DNA of 64,000 bases from Sclerodactyla briareus (lineage: Eukaryota > Echinodermata > Holothuroidea > Dendrochirotida > Sclerodactylidae): the NCBI GenBank assembly GCA_026419785.1, contig JAODTK010005753.1, positions 124,001 through 188,000 on the forward strand, in the 5' to 3' direction. Below are positions 46,661-58,893 of the stretch, piece after piece (the stretch's first letter is position 1; the number at the start of each line of letters is the position of its first letter). The notes under the pieces were generated by a model. The model had not been told where the DNA came from, made no database searches, and worked only from the letters and a program-made list of their open reading frames with translations. The position numbers were made by a program, and so were the translations under genes.

Positions 46661-47703
46661 TCGATATATTGTTGGGAACTGGGACCAGGCTGTGTGTTTC
46701 AATTTCGGTGACCAATGCATTGTCGTTGAACGTAGTATCAAATATCTTCACTCTGGTGACTCGCTCCACTGCTCACGATCTTGGAATCTGAATGGCTGCC
46801 ATATTTTCATTTCATGGGAATCTTTCGTGGGACAAGTACATAATTCAATTTATATGTCTCATCCACATATCGAAGTTAAAATCCTCAGGCTTGCTACACT
46901 AGGTTCAACATGGTCGCATTCTTGTTCTTCGAAATAGCCTCCACTGCAAACCTATTTTGTCGCGCAATATAATTGGGAGAATTGGAAAGCTTTTGCGAAT
47001 CATTTTGGTTGGCAAGATACCTGTGATTTGGTGAACAATGATCCCACAGACTTAGTAATAGATAACTTAAGATGCCATGTCGATGGGTAATGGAGATGTA
47101 ATTTCTTTCTGCAATACATGGCACATGCACCCCCACCCATACACACACAAGTAGCTCTGATGCATAACAAATTCCATATATCTCTCACTAATTAGGTGAT
47201 ATGATTGATCATACGACGGCAGGAATTAGTCACATTTTATCGGCATTCAGCTTCTATTTCGGTAATAATAGCAGCCTCTGATGTTTTCCTTATATCCCAG
47301 CCTTTTCTCAGGCAGAGGTCAGATTAGTATTGATTTCGCTTGCGATAACTCCACCAAGTGCCAGGGACTGATTCCGCAGTCACTTGAAGCAGCCACCTCG
47401 AGTCTGCCATGCTCCTAATTGAATGATATGTTTTGCTCATTTCATCATATCATCTCAATGAAAGGAGATAAGAATGATGATTAATCTCCATGCAGCAAAC
47501 CTAGTTTGGGTTTATGGCCTTAAATATAGGCTTCTTCCGTGCAATTTCGGTACACGAACAGATCAATAAACTTTCAAGAGTCAAATGTGCATTGAAGAGC
47601 TCATAACTGTCACATTCATGTGTGACCGCACGCACATAATCGTGTCATATCATGCTGTCATAGCAAGGTCACTTGTATGAAACATTATATCCGTTCATCT
47701 TCA
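46661..47703. other. No gene recognised
   Basis: Lies between the left inverted repeat and the recognisable end of the decayed element. It may include the 3' non-coding part of that element. Confidence 0.4.
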
Positions 47704-49546
47704 TTAACTTTCGCTTAGGTAGTTCAGTCTACCTCGATCTCCATTTGGCTGCCCAAAGTAGCATCCGGACCAGCAGACAGTATCGTTATTGACACATCCT
47801 CCTTGGCAACGGCAGAGTAGTGAGCACCGCAGGTGTGCCTTTGTGCATTTGCAGTTGCCCTGGCTAAACCTTGGTGGCACCCATATTGAAGAGAGTTCAA
47901 CATGGCCCTGCTTGGGCATCTGATGGGAGACCAAAATGGGACATACATCTTGTCTGATTTCCGCATCTCATCATCCACCGCATGACGAATCATCTGGAGT
48001 CCCTGTTGTGGGTCAAGACACTGCTTCTAGACGTGAGATGCCTGATAGAGGGCCCGGAGGGCATGCTGCAGTAGTGCCTGCTAGGTGGTGGGATGGTATC
48101 AATCAAGCGTCCGAGTTCCTTGGGAGAATAGTTTCCCGACGAGTGCATAACAAGGGATGGCAGTTGATGTCTTGGCGATACATCAGGATGGTGAACTTTT
48201 CTAGGCGCATCGCATGTGCAGCACTGGTCAATAGTTAGTTCTCTGGATTGACCCGTCAGTGGCATTAGGGTGTCTGGTGATCTCGGGAAAGGATCATGTT
48301 GTCCAAGAGCAGTCCTCTTCCCGATGCTGTAAAAGTCCTACGAGTATCGCATCCGTGTATGATGGACGAAGGTCGGTCTGACTTTTCTGCGGTCCTCTAG
48401 CTTACTAGCGACCGTGGCACTGGAATCACCGACGATTCTTTCCACGTTCGCAAAGTCGATCCACATTATCTGTCGAAGAGTCAGTTTGTCGAAGATGCCA
48501 ATCGCTATGATTACAACATCACTATCGACAGTGCGAATCAGCACTTTTGAATGCCCTTCACGGAGGCATCCTGGAAGTGAAGTAACAATCTCCATCAGCT
48601 TCTTGTGAATTGCAAGGTTATATTCTCTTGATTGTCCCTTTGGGATCTGGCAGAGTTTCTGTTCATCTAGACAGCGTCATCCTTCGTGGCATATATATGT
48701 ATGCCAGGAATATTGGCCCGCGTGACTTCATCGGCTCAGATAATAGAACAGTCCAACTTTTTTTTTTCGCTGTTCTGTAGGAAGTGTTTCCTCAACTGGT
48801 TGGGACAGGAGTAGACTACTCCTCTGGATCCCATTTTCCTTGTTTGTGTTTGAGGCTCTCTTCCGGGTAGGGTGTCCCAAACTAGATCCAGCCTTTCCCA
48901 TCTATCAATCACCAATCGTGCTGTAGATCACTGTAGGATGAATGGCGTTTAGCATGTCCTCAAATGTCCTTTGGGGGCATTGGTTGGTTGTACCATGTGG
49001 ACTATTGCTGCCCTCATCCAGTACCTGGTCTGTCACAACAGGCGTTACGGGAACTAGGAATCCCCAGACACTGTGATACATGCGATTTCGCAACCGAGTC
49101 TGACCTTCCCTCAGTCAGAAAGTGCCGGTGGGTCCTTCTGATTTTCGAATCTGAAGAACTAGTCAAGATCACCTTCTGTCTGGACTGCCTTGAAAGGAAC
49201 AACTGCGTTACAAGGTAGCGTTGTTCTTTAGTCATCGAAACCTTGTACTCTCCTTCTTCCTTCTGTCCGTCGGTTTGGCAAAGGTGGGGATAGTTCCTCC
49301 TTAATATCGTGTCGGTAATCGGCAGCAGTGCAAGAGAATGAGACGGTCTCTGACATAGCTTTCGTGCAGTTCCTTCCCCTTCTCAATAGCGTTGATGAAA
49401 CCTCCGCCGCGATCTTCTGCTCCATGACTTGCCTGTTTCGCTCCCACAGTCCATAAGATCTGGACCACTGTCATTGAGGAACGGTTTACATTTGGCTTCA
49501 TACACGAGTAAGGAGAGACAGGGTCCTTCTGAAGCATTCTGGAGGC
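47704..49546 (-). pseudogene. Decayed giant-ORF mobile element, C-terminal half
   Basis: On the minus strand, from high to low position, pieces of one protein family appear in order. A VGAKQASHGAEDRGGGFINAI segment is near 49430-49490, DGGKVRLG-type residues near 49100, VWDTLPG near 48860-48883, and SKVLIRTVDSDVVIIAIGIF near 48500-48550. At about 47785-47860 a cysteine cluster reads CKCTKAHLRCSLLCRC. I know this layout from long repetitive proteins of cnidarians and other marine invertebrates. The DTDVV-type motif resembles the acidic core of PIN/XPG-like nucleases. Many frame shifts and stops show it is dead. Its upstream half continues at 53.1 kb after a LINE insertion. Confidence 0.7.
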
Positions 49547-49570
49547 TTTGTCTTGTCTTGTCTTGTCTGG
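49547..49570 (-). repeat. (ACAAG)n 3' tail of the LINE
   Basis: TTTGTCTTGTCTTGTCTTGT on the plus strand, that is four ACAAG units on the minus strand. It lies exactly between the last LINE sequence and the point where the older reading frame resumes. Short microsatellite tails are usual at the 3' ends of CR1/L2-type elements. Confidence 0.75.
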
Positions 49571-52480
49571 TAGATATGCAAACACCAACTAGTGGTTATC
49601 ACTGCAGAGGGACAGCACACAACCGGCACAATCTTATTGAAGAATTCTGAGATGAAGTGATGATGAAGACTTGACAATCAACCATCACCAAAAAACACCA
49701 CAGGACTAACTTAATTCCTGCATAGTGAGACTAAGATGCATTCAATCTGGAATTGTTCTGAGCCAAATGACCACTTCAACGTCGGTGGATTTACATAACA
49801 TGTCTTATTAAGTCTCATCCACTGATGATGATCGTTTGCGATAGTTAGTCTGTAGCTCCACAAATCAGGAACCGGTAAGCCAATATGTCGTTTAATAATT
49901 ATGAAACAGCTTGAGGTCTTGCATTGCGGGACCTTCTCCCTGCAAAGTGGCAGGCGAGAGGTGGTTGCAGAGTCCCTGCAACACTGGTTAATTGAGCGAC
50001 GGTGATCCTTGCAAACAATCTTGCAGCTTTTGCGCTGAACCATTTCAGCATCTTCTTAATGTTACAAAGGGCTTTGTATGGATCCCAACTGCAGGAGGCT
50101 ATATCCAAACAGGCGTACGGCAGGAGAACCCCTTATAAGCAATGTCCTTCGTTTAGTATCATCATTCATACAGATGTCTACTAGGATTAGATTGAGGATG
50201 TTGTAAGGCTTTACGCAACTATATTGTTTTATATGAGTTGACCATGAGACTTTGAAGTGATGGTTACTCCGAGATAGGGTTTCTTCACCAATTCAAGCAA
50301 TATCGTCAATTATATGGAACGGTACACACTTGTCCTCTTGTTGGTGCCAATCATTGACTTGCAATTTGATTGGGCATTCAGACGATCTTCCAAGTCTTCC
50401 TCCATTGCGAAAATAAAGCTCAGATCTTGCTGGAGCATTTACTGTCATTGATTCCATTGATGTTCCGGTAGATAGGGGCAGTTCATCAGCAAACATTCTG
50501 ATAATGGATGCTATACAGTCGGAAGATAATTGATGTATAGAGAGAAGGAAGTCATGGACCATAGTCTGTAGGCCTTGTGGGACACCTGTGAGACAATTCC
50601 AAGAGACAACTTCACACCAATTATGACAACATGCTGGGTACGATTGTTGCCAAATAATTTATCCAAGTGAGAAGTTGACCACTAATGCCGCAATGTTGAA
50701 CTTTGACCAGTCGCTGTGTTGAACCTTGTCATAAGGCTTTACTAAAATCAGTAAAAACAACATCTTCTGACCTTGCAGTTTAGATTCTTTGCTAGATCAT
50801 TGACAGTTATAGCCAGATGGGTTTCACAAGAGTGTCGTTTTCTAAATCCATATTGAACATTGGTCAATGATCTGTGAGTTCCATATATTCATGATGTGGT
50901 GATGACGCAATATTTCGCAATATTTTACAATGGATAGAAATGAAGTTAAAACAGGCCTGTACTTGTTGGGTCTGAAGGGTCCCCCTTCTTGAAAAGGGGC
51001 GTACACGCAGTTTCCAATTCTGAAGGCATATGATCATATTAATAGATTTCTGATAGATTTCCACTAAGATGGTGGGGCCAGGGGGGGGGGGGAAGCGGAG
51101 CCACATTTTCAGATTGTATGGAGAAACATCATCATTACCCACTTGTTGTTCACTGAAATTATCTAAAGCTTCTTCACAAACACCATGTTCCATGATTTCA
51201 ATGTCCGAGCTGAATATCCAGCAGGAGTTTATAAGGAATGGCAATATGTCCGTTTTTCCTTAGTACAAACTGTGCAGAGTATCATTCGCATTTCATCATT
51301 CCGCTTTCTCATATGAGTATTTGCAGTAATATTCCCCTTGATTAGAGTAGCCAATGTTTGGCTGGTAGTTACGGCTTGGACTTGATTAATTTCCAAAAAG
51401 GCTTAGTGTTATTACTGTCGAGGGCTGCTACAAATAATGTTATGGAGATACAATCTTTATGCTTGTGTCTCATAGTATCTGTCGACAGCTCTCTACAGGA
51501 GCTTCGAAACACTGTTGATCCTCTGGATATTGACGACGCTTAAGCCTTATTTTAGAGGCGTTGCTTTTTCGTCACCTGACGACGTAATTTGGGATCATAA
51601 TTCTCATTGATGTGTAAATCTAGATGATGAGGTTTTGGCTCGAATAAGTCATCGTGCATTGCCAGAACAGTGCTGTTTGAATAAAAGTCCATGCATCTCG
51701 TCGACTTGTGTAGTCTCTCGCGGAAGTTTGTGGATAAAGATGTTGATTGTAAAATCGGGGCCGTATCTCTGTGAAATCCTTCGAAGGTTGCCTTTGAGAA
51801 CAATGATCTTCTTCTAACTAAAACTGGTCGGGAGGCGAGTGGGATGGATTGAGGCCTCAAAATCAAAACGACAATGTCTATGATCGCGCTGATTCTCTTC
51901 ATTTTTTGAACTTGAGTATTTAGTATCCTATCTGGTATGTTTGTAATGCAGAGGTTCCGGACTGAATTGCCTCTTGTTGGAGATCTAACCATTTGGAGAA
52001 GAACTGAAATTCTGCATTATGTCCATAGCATCTTGCTTGTAGCAGGATAACCTCCCACAGTTTCATAAAAGAATTCTTGTCACTGCACCAATTAATATCT
52101 GGAAGGGTTAAAATCTCACATAAAATGATATTGCAATTTGCTGGTAGATTGAACGTTGACTGATAAAGTACTTCAACGTAGAAGCACTAGAGTCTAGGTG
52201 GCGATAAAAAGCATAAGTAGATTGGGGGACTGTTCATGTGGTCCACTTTGACCCAGACTAGCTCTTGTCACTTTGAGTAGGATTTACCTCTGTAGAGAAT
52301 AGAATATCTTCACTTGCGATGAAAGTGCCACCATGACTGTCCCTTAATCTGTCCTTCTATAGATGAGGTAAGATTCAGGCAAATATTCATGTGAATGTAT
52401 GTTCAGGTTAAGCCAGGATTCTGTCCCGGTAAGTATGTCTGGATCTTAAGAATCAAATAAGGTCTGGGTGCAAAAGTCCC
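49547..52480 (-). mobile_element. LINE inserted in the giant-ORF element
   Basis: Minus-strand order is as follows. An endonuclease motif LPDINW lies at 52088-52105. An open stretch at 51552-51992 contains PTRGNSVRNLCITNIPDRI and RPVLVRRRS, which is the endonuclease-RT junction. RT pieces are WKLRVRPFSRRG near 50990, SIHCKIL near 50925, THLAITVNDLA near 50800, and MFADE, the equivalent of the catalytic FADD, near 50485. After the RT, VQRKSCKIVCKDH and neighbouring pieces at 49.9-50.1 kb follow. The 3' tail is (ACAAG)n at 49547-49570. Frameshifts make it inactive. The domain order AP-endonuclease, RT, tail fits a CR1/L2-group LINE. The 5' border is uncertain. Confidence 0.8.
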
Positions 52481-53099
52481 GTTTTGGGGGGGGGTTTTTT
52501 TTGTTTTTTTTTTTTTTTTTTTTTTTTTTTGGGCGTTGGGGGGGCCCTTAGCTCTGACACACTGACAGTTCACAGTACGACTTCAGCTTAGCCTCTGATC
52601 TTTGTCTATCGTTGGATGTTGGAGATGGGTCCTGGTTTTGTGGCAACATCTCTTGCGACAATCAATAATAGGTTATTAAAATGCCTTCCTTCCAGATGTC
52701 TAGATATCCTAGAAAAAGGTTTCCAGGCCACAGTGTAATGTAGAATAAACAGCTCACCATATTGTATGTTGTGTAGTCTAGTCAAGTCTCCAGTTGTTGA
52801 GACAATGTTACAGCGCCATTGTGGGTGACATTGTAAGGCTTAAGGCGCAGCTGTAATGTCACAGCCAGGCCCCCACTGAAACAACAGAATGCAATAACGA
52901 TGACCAATCCTACTGCCCCTTTGAAAAGACATGCTTAAAGTTTAAATTCAGTTGAAATAAGCATAAAACAATAGTGACAAATGCTATAACTCAATAAAAA
53001 ATGGTCTCACCAGAAGAGTACAAGGGCCAAGCTAAGCTGAATAGCTCTACAGCCTACAAGAGTTCCTAGTCCACATGATAAATCAATTGAATTCCTTCG
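52481..53099. other. T- and G-runs; no gene
   Basis: A run of G, then about 30 T with one interruption (52495-52530), then G-runs. On the minus strand the T-run is an A-tract at or near the 5' end of the LINE. It could be the tail of another small insertion. The remainder up to 53.1 kb has no recognised motif. Confidence 0.5.
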
Positions 53100-55345
53100 T
53101 GGTGACGTTACCTGGGGTATCTGCGGCAAATGCCCGGCGGCTTTTCAACTCGCGATGGACTCTGAGCTTCTCAGGGAGGGCTAATATGTGTTCCTTCAGG
53201 CGTCGGGGGGCATCATAGATGTGGGCCCCACCCACCATCACCTTTTCATATGCTTTTGTCGTCTTCTCATGACTGTGGTCCTTGGGAATTAGAGAGAACT
53301 TCCTGGACTTTCTTTACCACGAAGTTCCCCTCCGTGTAACTCTCTATGGATATTCGGGTGGTTTCCATTCCATTTCCACCATCCTTGACATGTACATGGT
53401 AGCCACTCGAGTATTGCAGCTGGTGTCCATCCAGGACCCTATCACATAGTTCTCGATCACCTGAAATACAGTTCGAAATCCCCCTCACGCAGAGAACGCA
53501 CAAAGCGGCATTGCCCGAAGTTCAAGTTCCATTACCATACACCAGTAGGCAAACATCTGTGACGTGGTCTTCATGTGTTCCTCCTCTCAATCTCCTGGGT
53601 ACCATGACCTCTTGTTGTACGCTCGTTCTTCAAAATGGCGGCACGTCAGGAGGCAATCTTGGTGCATGTAGTGCGGGCGCCGCGTCCGTTTTAGGTGGTG
53701 GTCAGGTTGAGATAAATGACTCTGCGCGTCCCGCAGTAAGAATGCCTGCCTTACAAGCCCATAGAAGCCATCCCAGAACACTCGTCCATTGTTCCCCTCG
53801 ATGCCTCGAGTTGACGACACTCCGATGTGGAGGCGCCGAGCATGATTACACACTTTCCCCCACTCAGGTCTGTATCGCTGTCCACTCCTTGGATGAGTTT
53901 TCCCAATTGCGTAAATTTGGCTATCGCATTCCCAGCACAGGAGTTTGCCCTGATTGAGGTACTGATTGCATCCTTGTGATGCTCATCGCTTGCTTGACTA
54001 TCGAGACGATGCTGCCTTCTCTGGGAACATCGGGAGCACCTCGGTTTTGCCCTAGGTTTCCACTGTGTCTTTCAGCATGCGACTGGAATTGAATCCCGCC
54101 CACGTCACGATGTCAGTTTGGTCGCGTTCGACAACACTGTAAGAATGATATCGGAAGTATGGGTAATCCACATCATTTCTGTCCGCTTCAGCTGCTGCAA
54201 TCCTGCCCTCATGGTCGGACTGGCTTGTCGTCTTCTTGAGGACTCCATCGGTGTTGTGGCCAAGCCTCGCTGGTGGGACAACTGTGTAGTAGTCTGGCAG
54301 CTAGCATCCTAGAGACTGGGTCATCACCCACTCTGCTAATATCCAGATGGTTCATGGCCTCACCAGCATTCTCACTTGAGATATGATTGGTCAAGATGAT
54401 CAAGGTGCCATGGAATTCCACTTTAGTTATCGACAGTTTGATTGTTGTGCTGGTCAATTGTTGTCCATGTCTCCAGTTGTTGAACAAATTCTTTCCTCCT
54501 CAATGTTGCTTGGGATAACAACACATTAGTCTTGATCTGTTGACTCACAGCACCGCAGGCATTTGCTGACCCGTCTCGCTGCTCGTACTGTAGGCAACTG
54601 CCAAACCCAGCCCCCGAAGACAGTAATCAAACAAATGCTTGAATTGGCCGCTCAACATGAGCTTCGCCAACATACACGGGAATGGCGTTTCAACGCTCTT
54701 TGGCTGTGGTCGCATCAGCTTCACTCCTGCTTTGGCTCGTTTGCAGTAATTGAAAAATCATCGAATGGGATAGAGGTACATGCAACGCGAGATCATTGTT
54801 GCTTGCAAGCTGAATATCGCTTGCGTCGGTTGGGAAAGACGATGGTCAAAGTCATTACCAAAGTGTCCATTGAACAGCTTTGATCAACAGAATTAGCTCC
54901 CGAAGAACCACCATGCGAGCATTTTGTCGGTCTACTTCGTTTTGGTTCTTGCCCATTCACTTCGAACAGTGTGCTCAGCAGTTTGCCTTTGAACACAACA
55001 TCGATTGGTGACCATTCCCTTGGCTTGTCAGTCCAGTCTTGGCTCAAGCTTCAAAAACTTCTCTTTGAACCATAGTAGATGAATGCTCTTTGGTTCTCAC
55101 AATGCTGCCATGTTCCTCATTTTGCGGCGTAATAGAAATTTAATAAGCTCACTCAACACTCAAAGGGAAAACACGTGTGATTCAACAATATATGGCAGCC
55201 AGCTGCTGCAACAATGAGTGGATCCAGAGGAGGCGCTGTTCTGCCTGTACTCTGGTGCAGTTTCTGTTCCTCTTCTCTCCACTGATCGTGCGGCATTTTG
55301 AAGCGACATACCATGCTGCGGTGTAGAAGGCATCATTGCATTCAA
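53100..55345 (-). pseudogene. Decayed giant-ORF mobile element, N-terminal half
   Basis: The minus-strand order again follows the same large protein family. A QFKHLFDYCLRGLGLAVAY segment is near 54600-54660 and EFHGTLIIL near 54380-54400 (family: FHGMGII). MFAYWCMVMELELRAM lies at about 53520-53565 (family: a Trp-Met rich segment). NFVVKK lies near 53310-53330 and HSHEKTTKAYEKV at about 53238-53277 (family: HEQNN). The part ends close to the LINE with ALPEKLRVHREL near 53160. Each piece is intact only locally and frames change between pieces. The order and strand agree with 47704-49546, so both are halves of one element. Confidence 0.65.
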
Positions 55346-56589
55346 ATCCCCAGGCGGCGATAGTTTACCAAGATTTTTGTGTTCTTAGTTTTCATTGCCG
55401 AGGACTTGATAGCTTAGTCGTCAACCGAATCGGGGTCGAGGCTCTGTGAAGCTCTCTCTTTTCAAGGGCCTGACCAACAGATGCCTTCCGGTTCAATACG
55501 ACCAAGTGTGGCATGAGACACGTGACCTCATTTCGTTAGGGCTCTGTACTTCACAGTGTTTTCTTCAGACCTCCGTGCAGTTTCCGTTCCGCACGCTTCA
55601 CAATAGTTTGATTATATTTTGAACTGCAGGGGCTTTTGTGATACACGGCTTATTATGCAGCTTCTTGAGCTTCAAGAACTTCCGAACCCTTAAGAGCAAA
55701 AACACCATATTCTTGTCTTCAGTCCTGAGGTCTTTTCTAATGTTATATTCGTAAGGAATCGCTCCTGATTAGCGGGGCATCGGACGTCTTCATCAGTGTC
55801 CTGTTGACAGTAGACAGCATAGGTTCCAATTCATTGGCAGTTTACCACCACCTTGCCATACTGACACGACACGACACAGAGGACTGGAAATCTGGAGCCA
55901 TTCACGTAGCCATGCCGATGATATTAGGATTAACTGGCTGATGACATTTCAGAAGGAAAGATCTTAGCCTGATTGTATCACTGCCTGTTCGTCAGATACC
56001 CTAAGGCTAGGCTCTACATTATCCTCGGCTGCGAATACTAGCTAGTCATTGCATCTCGCATTATTCATTGTTATTTGCTAGAATGAACGACGTGCGGACT
56101 CCATTTAGAGATGCTAAGTTACTTACCAATGTGGCCCTCTGCATGATATTCGGTCCCGGAGGCGAGTATACTTAGCAACGAGATTTTGTTCGAAGTAGCA
56201 CGCCGATTACCGCGGGCGGCTCACGGGACACTGGCTGCTCGGGTTGCAGTAACATAGCCTGCTTCCGAGTTTGAGATTGCCATGTTTATCTGGAATGCTG
56301 GCATTTAGGAATGGACGGATTTAGTTTTTGGGGAGAAAAATACACTATGCTGATCAACCACAACCCCCCCCCCCCCCCCCCCCTCACGCACCACTGACGA
56401 ATGCCATATTTTTGTTTTATGTTTGCCGCACGTGGAGGTGGGCCAAAGGGTTGGGCATCCGGTGGGGGTGGGGGGGGGGTTTGCGGGCTTTCCGTTTGGG
56501 CACTCCGCAGCGTCTCATCCATGCAGTACCTCCGGGGACATCCATTTCGTTCAACTATTATTTGGGTTCGTTAGTTCGACTCCCGGCTC
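55346..56589. other. No gene recognised
   Basis: This may contain the more decayed 5' end of the large element. A C-run of about 18 bases lies at 56366-56383 and G-runs near 56463-56480. Confidence 0.4.
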
Positions 56590-57000
56590 TATTGGCATGG
56601 CGACCCATTTTTGCCCAGTTCCCAAAAACATAATGTGGTCTCCAGCGCAAGCCATTTTGAAATGCTAGATAATGACTAACCAGGACCAACCCGAGAGAGT
56701 CTATTGAATTCGTTAGCTACCAAATATTTGGTTCAGCCACCGGAACTCATCTTATGTCTGTCTCAAATACCACGATTGTCGAAACAGTCCTCAGTGGCCG
56801 CCATATTGAATTCGAAGATGGCGGTTCTGCAGGGACAAACAAGAGTGTTCTATATGTCTATTGACTTCCTACTGGACTCAAACGGGGTAAGCATCGGATC
56901 AGACTATAGCTATTCACAGTTCCCGAAGATATCGGGAAAAATCGTTCTGAGAGGTGGCCATTTTGAAATCCAAGATGGACGCCGAGATAGTGACCTAGAA
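56590..57000 (-). repeat. Inverted-repeat partner, right
   Basis: In reverse complement this matches 46255-46660: TCCATCTTGGATTTCA, CAGAACGATTTTTCCCGAT, TTCGGGAACT, AGCTATAG, GAATTCAATATGGCGGCCACTG and TCAATAGACTC in the same order. The two arms are about 9.9 kb apart and enclose the giant-ORF element and its LINE. The plus-strand ORF of 173 codons at 56704 is a by-product. Confidence 0.65.
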
Positions 57001-58675
57001 AAGTGTTTCCATCATTTTCTTATCTCCAGGTTTGAAGTACATGTGTGCAAAAAATTCAATGCTTTTATCGGAGTGCACACTTCGGTTGTTTTTGTGCACA
57101 AGGTCCCCTACTACCTAACCAGTTTCTACAATTCGAGGGAGGAGGAAGGGGGTGTCGCCATGCAAAATTGTTGTACGAGAAGGGCATTAGCTGCATTGCT
57201 CTGCGAAAATGTTGGTGACAAATGAAATCACAGGATATGACTTAGGCGGACTTTCAACTTTCTGCACTTTATTCTTCCCAGGCTTCACTGATTGGGCTAA
57301 TCTGCCTTGATACCTGTGGATATTATTTCATTGTCTACATCCCTTCAACGCATTAATTGACTTTCTTCCGATAAGACGATTGGTTTTCCGAATTGGCAAG
57401 TACAACGTAAGTTGAATCCTTGCAAATACCTGATCAACCCATAGTGGTGCCCATGTAAACAATGATGGCACAATTAATTTGTGTGCTAAACAAAACTGAA
57501 TTACTTTTACTGCTCAACGACTTGGAAAAATGTTATTCATATCATGGGAGTTTTGCATGAAGAATCATGTCACATCATCGTTTATGTAATTTAGTCCTCC
57601 CCCCCCCCCCTCTCTCTCCCACCATGATTAGGGCAACTTGTTTGTTCCAACCCACCGCGGCAATTTTAAAGCACCTTTACCAGGAACAGTGTACGTTTTA
57701 ATCATAGAAAGAAACATAAAACCTCATACAAATCCAGGTAACATTGGCTTCTGTCAATTAGTAATTCTAAATTTGATTAACATTTGTCATCCTCATGTAA
57801 CAATGTGTTACGAGCAAATCCCCCAGTGACTGCATTTTTTTCTTTCATAGCACATACAATACTTTAGCCATGATCTTACATCTTTCCTCCCATTCACCAG
57901 ACTACACATTCCATGAACAATATTTCGGAGGTTGGGGACAAGCCTGTCTGCTTTGCTCCTCTGATTATGTTAAACTTACACAATGCCCCCTCTATTTAGC
58001 CTATTAGTCCCATTCTTGTGGCGATTTCTACCATATGCAATCTGGCCACCCCATCGCCCCTTTTCTGACAGAATTTACGTGTGTTAAACGTCTCATTTTG
58101 GTGACAGAATCCGTAATTCGATTTAGATCAGTGTTTTGGGGATTCTGTCAGAAGTATGTTGTTTTTTTTCCAAGTAGAATCATATTCCCAACATATCTTG
58201 ATTAAATTCTATTTTGGACCCAGTGCATACCGTGTATTCATTCTAATATAACCGCACTGTGTGACTACCCATTTATTGGAACATTGTTCGTGGAACTAGC
58301 ACTTCCAATCTAAAATGGTATAAATATGTTCATCACGGATTGTACCATCGGAACCAATGGGAGCATCATGTCCTCTACGAAAACATGGAAGAACACTTTA
58401 TTCAACTGACCTCAGGCTCAATTTTATAGTTCAACGTAACCAATATTTTGACAAACTTGGCCCTTCAGCCCAATTCATGCTGTGCTTCTATTAGGACACA
58501 AAATTCACAAAGTTGAGTAAGAAACGCAGATGTGCTCCTAATATGGCATGAGTTTTTGTTAGAAATGAATATGGTATTTGCGATGAAAATCTAATTGTTA
58601 TCGTTTTGTTAAGTATCTTTTGCTAATCAACAACCTCACACATCATTGCTCATGTATTCTTCATTTTTGTTTTAG
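57001..58675. other. Intron; no gene recognised
   Basis: The exon that should precede 58676 was not found here. A C-run lies at 57597-57610 and a pyrimidine tract ending TTCCCAG at 57282, but the frame after it has no homology that I recognise. Confidence 0.45.
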
Positions 58676-58893
58676 ATGGTTCGACAGCCGTGGCGCCCCC
58701 TCTGTCATGTCGGAATGTCCCCCCTGCCTGTAAGAAAGTCGTTGAAAACATGCAGGCATACATGGACCAATCGGAGCTGCAGAGCGTGGACCCCGTCACC
58801 CACGAGGGCCACTGGTCTCTCCTTACTGTCAGGACCACAGAGGGTCCAGAGGTCATGGCTACCCTAAGCCTACATCTGCAGGATATTTCAAAG
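58676..58893 (+). CDS. TRMT2A: TRMT2A-like methyltransferase, central exon
   Basis: The acceptor TTTTGTTTTAG ends at 58675 and the donor AAG/GTAAAT follows at 58894. The frame reads DGSTAVAPPLSCRNVPPACK, then VVENMQAYM, then GHWSLLTVRTTEGPEVMATL. The human protein has GGTCAVAAP, VHIPEATK, VVKAFQEF and GHWKQLTVRTS at the same places, so the match is clear over the whole exon. In this enzyme family the region lies between the Cys-containing N-terminal part and the SAM-binding methyltransferase domain. Exit phase is 0. A minus-strand ORF of 94 codons across it is a shadow. Confidence 0.9.

Noticed and set aside
53511..53957. Plus-strand ORF of 148 codons
   Set aside because: It is antisense to the decayed giant-ORF element, where the minus strand gives family-like segments.
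56704..57225. Plus-strand ORF of 173 codons
   Set aside because: Its first half lies in the inverted repeat shared with 46.3-46.7 kb, and the frame is not kept in the other copy. No domain recognised.
57260..57330. Candidate exon after the strong pyrimidine tract and TTCCCAG
   Set aside because: The downstream frame gives no segment of TRMT2A or another known family, and no donor with suitable phase was seen.
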